DNA from: Caldithrix sp.
GTDB lineage: Bacteria > KSB1 > UBA2214 > DYKH01
Assembly (NCBI GenBank): GCA_020722685.1
Contig: DYKH01000254.1
Span: 1-6,627 of the forward strand
DNA: 6,627 bases
Direction of reading: 5' to 3'
In this document: piece after piece, positions 1-6,378 of the stretch
Position numbering within the stretch: the first letter of the stretch is position 1
Layout of the letters: each line of letters begins with the position of its first letter
Made by a program: the position numbers and the translations under genes
Notes under the pieces: generated by a model
Databases searched by the model: none
What the model was told of the DNA's origin: nothing
What the model saw: only the letters and a program-made list of their open reading frames with translations

Positions 1-12
1 GATTGGTAATTG

Positions 13-53
13 AACTGGCGCAGAGACCTTCGGGGGAGTCGCCTGCGCCAGTT
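13..53. terminator. Inverted repeat after the operon, probable (possibly bidirectional) terminator
   Basis: A perfect 11-bp inverted repeat (AACTGGCGCAG at 13-23, CTGCGCCAGTT at 43-53) encloses a 19-nt loop that can form a small inner GAC/GTC stem (25-27 with 38-40). It begins 5 nt past the stop codon of the helicase gene, where the leftward transcript should end. On the minus strand the stem is followed only by a short, interrupted T run (TTCAATT). On the plus strand it is followed by TTTT, so it would also serve a rightward gene entering from outside the window. Placement and stem quality support a terminator; the weak minus-strand T tract is the reason for moderate confidence. Confidence 0.6.
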
Positions 54-58
54 TTGGG

Positions 59-3000
59 TTATCTGTTCTGGTTCTCGATTGCGATAATTACTTCGCTCTT
101 CATCGCTCCCAGTTTTTGTTTGACAATATCGAGATAATCCTCGCCGAGTTGAATGCGGACCCGCCGCAATTCTTCCTTGAATTCAGACTGGGACGGTGTG
201 AGGCTGCCAAGCCTGCGCAGCGTGGATTTTGGTAGAGTTTTATAATCGTGCAAATCATCAATCAGGACTCGGAGGAATGGCAGATAGGCTTCGTATTCTT
301 CCTTCTTGCTATACAGTGCTGTTTTGAGATTGTTGAGCGCTTTCGTTTCCAGCGATCGCTCGCTTTTGGGGACAGCGACCATATCACGATGGGACTTAAT
401 GGCTTCATAATTTCGCCAGAAATTTGAACTGAGACTCAGGCGAATCTCATCCATGCCGCACTCTATGAGGGGGAGTGACTCTTCGATAACCTGTGATTTG
501 ACTTCCGGTTTATCCAGGGTTGTATCGCCCGAGAATTGAATGAACAGCCCCAAACCTTTTCTGCGAAAAACAAGCAATTGATTTTTCGTATACGCCTTTG
601 CTGTCTTAACGCGAGGCGGCAAATCCTTAATTCGTTCAACAACCTCGGGATATTTCCTTCCAATTTCAAAAAACACGCGGCGAATTTGGGTGAGGATGCT
701 CTCGCCTTCCCCTTCTTCTGGATTGGCGTTGACGCGCTTGTAAAGTTCCGCTGCAGAGGGGGTTTCATCGGCAGAGAAGATTTTGGCATCCTCCCCCAAT
801 GTGTTGTGGATGAGGAACATCTTTTGAGAGGCAATCTCGCGGCTTTTGACAATATCCGCGCCTTTTTCGGTGGGGAAGAAGTTGTAAATGTGGAGATGGG
901 CGAAAACCTTTCTTCCTATTCGGTTAATCCGCCCGACGCGTTGAATCACCCGCGTTGGATTCCACGGAATATCATAATTGACGATGACGCCTGCCCGATT
1001 GAGATTGACGCCCTCGGATAGCTTGTCACTGGTCAGCAGAATGTCGTAATTGTCCGCCTGAGTCTCCGCTTTTCGGCTTGCGTCGAAGTTTGCCAGAACC
1101 TCGTGCAAGAGACCCGCGGAGAGTCCGCCTATGGTGCTGACGATCCTGCCGTTGAATTCCTTCTGGAGGATCGGCTCGAGATGCGCGACCGTATTCACGT
1201 ATTCGGTGAACACAATGACCTTGTTCTTCGGCTCACCCGCGCTGGGCGTGGCGTTTAGAATTTCTCGAATTTTCCCGATCAAATTTTTGGCTTTGGGATC
1301 TTCAGCCACAAGGTTGAGCGCGACCACTTTCTCTTGAATTTCGCGCATGAGTTGAAGGTCGGATTCCATGTCTTGCATGAAAGCCTGGGCGCGCTCGAAG
1401 TTCGCGATGACGTACACGCGCTGGTTCCTTGGGGTTTTGGGCATTTGCGCCAGCCGCTGGACGAATTCCTCCAGTGCGGCTTCGATCTCATCGGGATCGC
1501 TGTTGTAGATTTTTTCGATCAACGGGCGATCCAATATGTACCTGCCCCCGGAGTTTTTGATGAATTCCTTCACCCGTTCATGGACGCGAATGAAATTGGC
1601 AATGCTTTTTGCAAAGGCGCCAAAGGAACTTTCGAAGCGTTTAACCAGCAGGCGGCGCATGAACTCGTACAGGTTGCGTTGTTGTTCGTAGATGAAACTT
1701 TCCTCTTCGCCCAGTTTCTCGGATGCAACCGCTTTTGCAGATTCGTAGGCGAAGGGCTGATAGATCGCGCCCTTGAACCGTCCTTCCTCGCTGAAATACT
1801 CCTCGATGACCTGGGTGTAGAAGGCCATCTGCTCCGGTGAAAGTTCATAGAACAATTCCACAGGGTCGTCGACTTCGGAGAGGGCAGTGACCTCTTTCGA
1901 GTAAAACGGATCATTTTTCAAGTCTATGCGATTACGGCGAATCAGGACAGGCTCGAGCACAGAGCGGATTTCCTTTGATAGCTGCGTTGTGCGTCGTTTG
2001 ACGCGCTGGACATCGATCGGCAGGGGGGCTTCGAAAATCTCGTCGTAGAATTTTTCGGCGCGGTCTTTCTTCTCTTTGATCTTGTGGTTGTAATAGCGCA
2101 AGATGTACGAGAGCCGACGGAACTCGGAGTCATAGGATGCGAATTGCGCCTCGAGGTTTTCATCCAGCGTGATGCGGGATTTACCCGGGACAATGAACAA
2201 TTTCAACAGGGAGAAAATATCGCGGGGCGTGTTGTTGAAAGGGGTGGCAGTAAGGAGAATTACCTTACGGTTTCGGCAAATCATGCTAAGAAGTTCGTAG
2301 TCAGTCGTGTCCTCATTCCGAAACCGATGAGCCTCATCCACAATGATGACCTCTACATCTTCACCATGTTCCTGCAGGTATTCAACCGCCTTATCGAGTG
2401 ACCCCGAAGAGCGGACCTCCCATCCGTGGAGTTTGAAATCCTCCACGTATTTATGCCAGCCCGAATCTTTGACCTTGCTGTCGCCCAATAGCCCAGGCGG
2501 GCAGATGATCATGCCGCGCCTGCCGAGTTGATGTGCAAGCATGCCAGCGATAATGGATTTGCCCAAGCCTACGACATCGGCAATGATGACACCATTGTAT
2601 TCCTCGATGATGGTCAGGGCCTGATTGACGGCATCGGTCTGATATTGATAATCTTTGTAACCGCGTTCTGCCAATAGCCGCTTGACATGAGGCTTGATCT
2701 TCTTTTGTTCTGCAAGATCCACATAGGTTTTCAAGACCAGCGCATACGCTTCAAAAGGCGTGATTTGAGCAACCTGTGTTTTATCCTGGATCAGTTGAAC
2801 GAGGAAATCTTTTCGAGCGGGGATTTCGGTGATGGGAACTGCGGTTTTCCACAATTCATCAAAGTAAGCCTCCGCCTCTTTGCCGCCATAATCCGAAATC
2901 TCAACGTTGAATTCGTTTTGCCCCTGCACGCCTGCGCGCGTAAGATTACTCGAGCCAGTAATGAATCTGCCAATTGGTGAGAGAGCAGTCAGTTCGTCTT

Positions 3001-3427
3001 TGACTTTGAAGTAATAGAGTTTGGCATGATTGGGTTCGAGCGTCTTTTTAATTTGCAACTGCCCGCTTTGAAGCAGACTTAGAAAAAAGGAAACTTGTTC
3101 GTAAAACCGTTCGTTATCCAGTGATTCATCGTTGAGCGCAAGATGTAACGACTCGAAGAAGCGGTCGGCAAGTTCGTCGCTACTTAATTCCTGTCCATCT
3201 TTTTCGATCTCGAAAATCTGGCTGAGCTTGGAGTCGACATCCAGACCGATGAGCAGTTTAATCGTGAGGTCTTCGCGAGTTTTCAGACTTTCGTAGAGTT
3301 CCTGCCATCCTGAGAAATAGAAGAAGCCAACAAGGAATTTGAGTTCCTTGCTGTGTTGAATGAGTTCCTCAAGACGCTTTTTCAGCGTTCGAGAATCAGA
3401 GTTGGTGATGAAAGCGTTGACAGGCAT
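59..3427 (-). CDS. PLD-like nuclease fused to an SNF2-type superfamily 2 helicase
   Basis: This 1122-residue protein is probably an ATP-driven DNA translocase with a nuclease-like head, acting in the cytoplasm on foreign DNA. Residues 1 to about 200 form a phospholipase-D-like domain with H134, K136 and a G158-S-S-N161 motif; the aspartate of the usual HxKx4D is displaced (nearest is D144). The helicase follows: Walker A GLGKS at 287-291, DEAH at 364-367, TATP at 393-396, motif IV near 736-746 (KVIVFTEY), motif V near 796-809 and motif VI QRVGRINRIGR at 829-839. About 340 residues rich in charged helix separate motifs III and IV. The C-terminal 270 residues match nothing I can name. The start codon overlaps the preceding Nudix stop by one base (TAATG), and only a weak AAGAG lies upstream, so translation is probably coupled. 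This architecture is often found beside adenine methylases in defence islands, and one lies upstream here. The helicase assignment is firm; the nuclease activity and defence role are inferred. Confidence 0.93.
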   Translation of the reverse strand: MPVNAFITNSDSRTLKKRLEELIQHSKELKFLVGFFYFSGWQELYESLKTREDLTIKLLIGLDVDSKLSQIFEIEKDGQELSSDELADRFFESLHLALNDESLDNERFYEQVSFFLSLLQSGQLQIKKTLEPNHAKLYYFKVKDELTALSPIGRFITGSSNLTRAGVQGQNEFNVEISDYGGKEAEAYFDELWKTAVPITEIPARKDFLVQLIQDKTQVAQITPFEAYALVLKTYVDLAEQKKIKPHVKRLLAERGYKDYQYQTDAVNQALTIIEEYNGVIIADVVGLGKSIIAGMLAHQLGRRGMIICPPGLLGDSKVKDSGWHKYVEDFKLHGWEVRSSGSLDKAVEYLQEHGEDVEVIIVDEAHRFRNEDTTDYELLSMICRNRKVILLTATPFNNTPRDIFSLLKLFIVPGKSRITLDENLEAQFASYDSEFRRLSYILRYYNHKIKEKKDRAEKFYDEIFEAPLPIDVQRVKRRTTQLSKEIRSVLEPVLIRRNRIDLKNDPFYSKEVTALSEVDDPVELFYELSPEQMAFYTQVIEEYFSEEGRFKGAIYQPFAYESAKAVASEKLGEEESFIYEQQRNLYEFMRRLLVKRFESSFGAFAKSIANFIRVHERVKEFIKNSGGRYILDRPLIEKIYNSDPDEIEAALEEFVQRLAQMPKTPRNQRVYVIANFERAQAFMQDMESDLQLMREIQEKVVALNLVAEDPKAKNLIGKIREILNATPSAGEPKNKVIVFTEYVNTVAHLEPILQKEFNGRIVSTIGGLSAGLLHEVLANFDASRKAETQADNYDILLTSDKLSEGVNLNRAGVIVNYDIPWNPTRVIQRVGRINRIGRKVFAHLHIYNFFPTEKGADIVKSREIASQKMFLIHNTLGEDAKIFSADETPSAAELYKRVNANPEEGEGESILTQIRRVFFEIGRKYPEVVERIKDLPPRVKTAKAYTKNQLLVFRRKGLGLFIQFSGDTTLDKPEVKSQVIEESLPLIECGMDEIRLSLSSNFWRNYEAIKSHRDMVAVPKSERSLETKALNNLKTALYSKKEEYEAYLPFLRVLIDDLHDYKTLPKSTLRRLGSLTPSQSEFKEELRRVRIQLGEDYLDIVKQKLGAMKSEVIIAIENQNR

Positions 3428-4107
3428 TAGATCACGCTCTTAAGTTTTGCTCTGGTGTAGGCGGCTATTGAAAACCCATCCGTGATCTCTTCATTTGCAA
3501 CCATGTTCTCGAATTCTTTCACGGATACCCAGCGGATGGACTCGATCCCTTCTGTTGTTTCCACTTCTCCAACAAAATCCATTTTTGCCATAAATAAGTT
3601 GACAAAATGTCCTTCCAGTCCAGTATTATTGTGATACCTGCCAAGGTCAATCAATTCTTTTATTTCACCATGAATTTCTTCTTTGATCTCCTTGGACGCG
3701 TTCTCTTCAGCAGACAAGCCGCTTTCGCCGAATCCACGAGGAATTTCCCAATGCCAGTCACGGGTCGAGTGGCGGAACTGGCGCATTATCGCGATTTTTC
3801 CATCCTTTTCGGGTAAAACCACAACACCGGATGCGCCACCTTCCAATCCGCCTCGATTGAACACCCTCAAATAGCCATCACGAAAGCCGCCGGGAAATTC
3901 AACCAGGTCGCGTAGGATGACAACGAATCTATCGTCAAGAATGACGCCGATGTCTGCCCATGCTTTTGGCTGATCGAGTTTTTCCAGTTCTTTCCTTCTC
4001 TCCGCCTGCCACATTTCGATTGCAGTTGAATCCAGAATGATACGAATCGGTGTGTCATCGTTATTGAAAAGGGCGGGAAATTTCTCTTTCAATAATGAAT
4101 ATTTCAT
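3427..4107 (-). CDS. Nudix hydrolase, ADP-ribose-pyrophosphatase-like (copy 2)
   Basis: A 226-residue Nudix enzyme that should hydrolyse a nucleoside diphosphate linked to another group; the substrate cannot be read from sequence. The Nudix box runs from G125 to about G147. The catalytic metal-binding core is present (K139-E140-I-K-E143-E144), but L131 stands where GX5E has glutamate, lysine replaces the arginine of REUXEE, and H146 replaces the second glycine. The preceding WEIPRG (120-125) and the N-terminal strand region (RDLVEFPGG, 66-74) resemble ADP-ribose pyrophosphatases such as NudF, which have a similar length. It is a paralogue of the Nudix protein at 5685-6365: I count 47 identities over about 103 residues aligned by hand from W50 to L152. 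Its ATG is 3 nt after the stop of the unknown protein, and its stop overlaps the helicase start. The upstream ribosome site is weak (GGA about 10 nt before), so coupling to the upstream gene is likely. The fold is certain, the substrate unknown. Confidence 0.92.
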   Translation of the reverse strand: MKYSLLKEKFPALFNNDDTPIRIILDSTAIEMWQAERRKELEKLDQPKAWADIGVILDDRFVVILRDLVEFPGGFRDGYLRVFNRGGLEGGASGVVVLPEKDGKIAIMRQFRHSTRDWHWEIPRGFGESGLSAEENASKEIKEEIHGEIKELIDLGRYHNNTGLEGHFVNLFMAKMDFVGEVETTEGIESIRWVSVKEFENMVANEEITDGFSIAAYTRAKLKSVI

Positions 4108-4110
4108 ATT

Positions 4111-5646
4111 TCACTGTTCCGGATAGACGCTTGGCTCGCCCGTTGCAAGAGTTCCGTTTGAAGAAGTTGCAGGTAATACATCTGTCATATCAATTTCATA
4201 TCCTCTCAATCTCAGGGTGTCTATCAGTCGATGATATTCATCTTTTGCGCTGGCAATTCGGGTGCGCATGAAATTGAAGTCAAGGGCGAGATCGACTCTT
4301 TTTGCCGCTCCTGCAATGGTTTTTGCTGTAAGCGAAGCGGAATCATCTTTTAGAGCAGCAACGGCTCCAGCCACTTTTACGATGGTCGCCGCTGCCGAAA
4401 AAGTGAGCGTTACTCCGCCGATTGTGATGATCGTCTTGATGACAGGTTGAATCTTTTCAGCACTCTTCTTGGCAGGGATTTTGGCTATTGCTTCTTGGTA
4501 CTCGCAAAACGAATCATAGAACCCTGCAAAATCCAATGGATGATCCGCCCCTTTTTCTCCCCGTTGAAGATCCAGGATAGTTCGGTCAGCATCCTCTTTT
4601 AATCGGCCGGAAGCCTGAATGAATTTTTTGTGCTCATCACTGCGTCTTATTCTAACGATATCTTCCAGAGTTAAATCATTGATCCTTTCTAACCAGAGGC
4701 CTTTTCGCAGAGCACCATAGACAACCTGACCAAAAACAACAGACAAGTCAATAAACTCTCCTGTTTTTACCCCGGAGGCAACCAGATCAACTTCCCGTAA
4801 TGTTGTTCGTTCAGGCAGATCGATGGCGCTAAAGGTTTGGATGCGTAATTTGTCGGTCAGGTTCGCCTGATACTTCAGATCAAAGACCTGCTTCAGTTCC
4901 TTCCAAAATGGTTTATTGAAGTCATATTTTCCTTTATTGATGTTTTCCCTGGTTTCTTCAACCGTGTTTCCTTCCACGCACAGGAATTTGGAATACACCT
5001 GCGTGCGTGTTACATAGTCTTGGCCGGTGCTCTGGGTGGTGTCCAGACAAAACCGAGAGACATCAACAAGCCGACTCTTGAATCCTGCGACATCCTTTAC
5101 GCCCAAATCATGCGCAATTAGATCGGCTACCAGATATGCAGAGGAAAGATAACTTGTAAATGACCTCGCCAGTTGCAATGCTCCATCCGCGTTCTCGGTT
5201 TCATCCCAGGATAATCGAATGCAGGCAACTCGATCTAGTTCCCTGACCAATTCTTCGATGGCCATCAACCCTTCATTTTCCTTGATAATCGTGCCTTCAT
5301 CAAGAATGTGCTTCTCGTTGTAAAGATATGGAATGATCGCCTTGCTTTTAAATAGTGAAATGATAGCTTCCCGTTCAGTTCCAATATCCAAGATAGGTTG
5401 GTATATTTCATTCGTATTCGTTATAAATGCCCGGTTGATTACAACGCTATCGCTATAAAGCAGGGCCCGGCGGATCTCGGCTTTGATGCTCTCGCTGATT
5501 TCCGGCCTGAATTTCTCCCGGGTCCATTTCTTCTTTTCCATTCTTTTCAACCCAGCGAGTGGAACATATTGATTGTCCACTCCCTGTGTCATGGACGACA
5601 TGGAACCGATGTGCTTACTGGTCAGTGGAATTGTATTGTCTGTCAT
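4111..5646 (-). CDS. Uncharacterised 511-residue protein with a hydrophobic C-terminal segment
   Basis: I do not recognise a family. The protein is acidic/basic mixed and appears mainly helical. The most distinctive block is N-terminal: residues 60-75 (core SDSVVINRAF), followed by a helix and IIPYLYNEKHILDEG (104-118). The middle (about 130-300) has amphipathic segments, three cysteines (C142, C200, C223) and W147, W248; no Walker, HKD, Nudix, TIR, HD or nuclease motif is visible. Residues 402-432 are strongly hydrophobic and rich in G, A, V, I and T (IITIGGVTLTF...AAATIVKVAGAVAAL), long enough for one or two membrane passes or a buried glycine-zipper hairpin; a charged helical tail (446-490) and a low-complexity end follow. 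There is no signal peptide. The start is well supported by GAGGAG 6 nt upstream. It sits between two paralogous Nudix genes, which suggests a joint function, perhaps as membrane-acting effector or substrate sensor. That role is inference only. Confidence 0.9.
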   Translation of the reverse strand: MTDNTIPLTSKHIGSMSSMTQGVDNQYVPLAGLKRMEKKKWTREKFRPEISESIKAEIRRALLYSDSVVINRAFITNTNEIYQPILDIGTEREAIISLFKSKAIIPYLYNEKHILDEGTIIKENEGLMAIEELVRELDRVACIRLSWDETENADGALQLARSFTSYLSSAYLVADLIAHDLGVKDVAGFKSRLVDVSRFCLDTTQSTGQDYVTRTQVYSKFLCVEGNTVEETRENINKGKYDFNKPFWKELKQVFDLKYQANLTDKLRIQTFSAIDLPERTTLREVDLVASGVKTGEFIDLSVVFGQVVYGALRKGLWLERINDLTLEDIVRIRRSDEHKKFIQASGRLKEDADRTILDLQRGEKGADHPLDFAGFYDSFCEYQEAIAKIPAKKSAEKIQPVIKTIITIGGVTLTFSAAATIVKVAGAVAALKDDSASLTAKTIAGAAKRVDLALDFNFMRTRIASAKDEYHRLIDTLRLRGYEIDMTDVLPATSSNGTLATGEPSVYPEQ

Positions 5647-5652
5647 CTTGGT

Positions 5653-5658
5653 CTCCTC
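5653..5658 (-). promoter_or_regulatory. Strong Shine-Dalgarno site for the unknown gene
   Basis: GAGGAG on the minus strand lies 6 nt before the ATG at 5646. It is the best purine-rich ribosome site in the operon and fixes the start of the 511-residue protein. Independent, strong initiation here contrasts with the coupled downstream genes. Confidence 0.8.
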
Positions 5659-5683
5659 ATTTATTTACGAAGAAGATCGGTGA

Positions 5684-5711
5684 ATTATCTTCCAGCTATC
5701 ATATATGTCCA
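5684..5711 (-). promoter_or_regulatory. Possible sigma70-like internal promoter before the unknown gene
   Basis: On the minus strand TGGACA (5706-5711) and GATAAT (5684-5689) are separated by 16 nt; each matches the sigma70 consensus hexamer at five of six positions. The pair overlaps the last codons of the upstream Nudix gene and would start a transcript about 30 nt before the Shine-Dalgarno-bearing leader of the unknown gene. It lies at the widest gap in the operon (38 nt). Such matches occur by chance in AT-rich coding ends, so this is tentative. Confidence 0.25.
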
Positions 5712-6365
5712 GAGAGAGTATGGGTCATTTACGGTGCCTTGCTTAATCATCTTTTCCAATTGTTTTTTGCTTACCCATTGGAATTTTGCAATCCCCTCCC
5801 CAATTTCCAGAATGATTGTTTGATCCGTAGGGATGTCTGCCAAAAATGCCGATACACCTCCCTCGCCATCGCGGATAGTGGCAAGATGCGTCAGCTTCGC
5901 CTTCTTTACCCCCACTTCTTCCATTAATTCCTTGCGGGCATTTTGACGCGCGGTGAGACCGGGTTCCCCAAACCCGCGCGGAAATTCCCAACTCCAGGCG
6001 CGGTCTTCGTGATGGAATTTTTTGATGAGCAGGTATTTGCCCTTTTGCCTGCAAATCAGAACCACGCCAAAGCCGCCTTCCTGACTCTTGCGATTGATCC
6101 AGCGGATATATCCAGCAACGTGCCCGTCTGGAAATTCGACCATATCCCGTATCGTATAAAACCACTGATCCTCAGAGAGGACGCCAATCTCGATCCATTC
6201 AGGCGGATTGCCTTCTTCTTTCAGCCTTGCGCGGATTTTTTTCTGTTCTGTGAGAATTCTCTTTTTATCGGTGATGATCTTGACCTCGCCGAATTCACCG
6301 CTATTTCTGAATAAATCAGGGTATTCTTTCATCAGGGAGAAATATTTTTCCAAAGCATTTTTCAT
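5685..6365 (-). CDS. Nudix hydrolase, ADP-ribose-pyrophosphatase-like (copy 1)
   Basis: A 226-residue Nudix enzyme, paralogous to the one at 3427-4107 and exactly the same length from the start chosen here. The ATG at 6365 is preferred over an in-frame GTG at 6374, because the GTG lies inside the Shine-Dalgarno AAAGGTGAT that serves the ATG. The Nudix box spans G131 to V153: the metal-binding K145-E146-L-M-E149-E150-V-G152 is intact, but L137 replaces the glutamate of GX5E and lysine the arginine of REUXEE. The conserved WEFPRGFGEPGL (126-137) and the N-terminal RDMVEFPDG (73-81) are shared with the sister protein, as is a helical N-terminal extension of about 55 residues. By family it should cleave a nucleoside diphosphate derivative such as ADP-ribose or a related nucleotide, in the cytoplasm; the true substrate is unknown. 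It follows the methylase-like gene by 11 nt and precedes the unknown gene by 38 nt. Confidence 0.92.
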   Translation of the reverse strand: MKNALEKYFSLMKEYPDLFRNSGEFGEVKIITDKKRILTEQKKIRARLKEEGNPPEWIEIGVLSEDQWFYTIRDMVEFPDGHVAGYIRWINRKSQEGGFGVVLICRQKGKYLLIKKFHHEDRAWSWEFPRGFGEPGLTARQNARKELMEEVGVKKAKLTHLATIRDGEGGVSAFLADIPTDQTIILEIGEGIAKFQWVSKKQLEKMIKQGTVNDPYSLWTYMIAGR

Positions 6366-6369
6366 TTGT

Positions 6370-6378
6370 ATCACCTTT
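6370..6378 (-). promoter_or_regulatory. Shine-Dalgarno site overlapping the upstream stop codon
   Basis: AAAGGTGAT on the minus strand contains AGGTGAT, complementary to the 3' end of 16S rRNA, with its GG 8 nt before the ATG at 6365. Its first As are also part of the TAA that ends the methylase-like gene (6377-6379). This decides the start of the first Nudix gene and suggests the ribosome finishing the methylase can start the Nudix protein. Confidence 0.75.

Noticed and set aside
536..1840. Plus-strand open frames of 68 to 168 codons opposite the helicase
   Set aside because: They run antisense to a protein with clear motifs throughout, have no recognisable domains, and reflect codon bias of the real gene.
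5557..5582. 7-bp inverted repeat GAGTGGA/TCCACTC with a 12-nt loop near the start of the unknown gene
   Set aside because: It lies inside the coding region with no T tract or link to the ribosome site; a single 7-bp match with a 12-nt loop is readily explained by chance.
5398..5927. Plus-strand frames of 122 and 141 codons across the Nudix/unknown junction
   Set aside because: Their translations are cysteine- and leucine-rich with no domain or clear ribosome site, and they lie over two well-supported minus-strand genes.
6366..6374. Upstream GTG start at 6374 for the first Nudix gene (229 residues)
   Set aside because: The GTG is part of the AAAGGTGAT ribosome site. The ATG at 6365 has correct spacing and gives the same 226-residue length as the paralogue.
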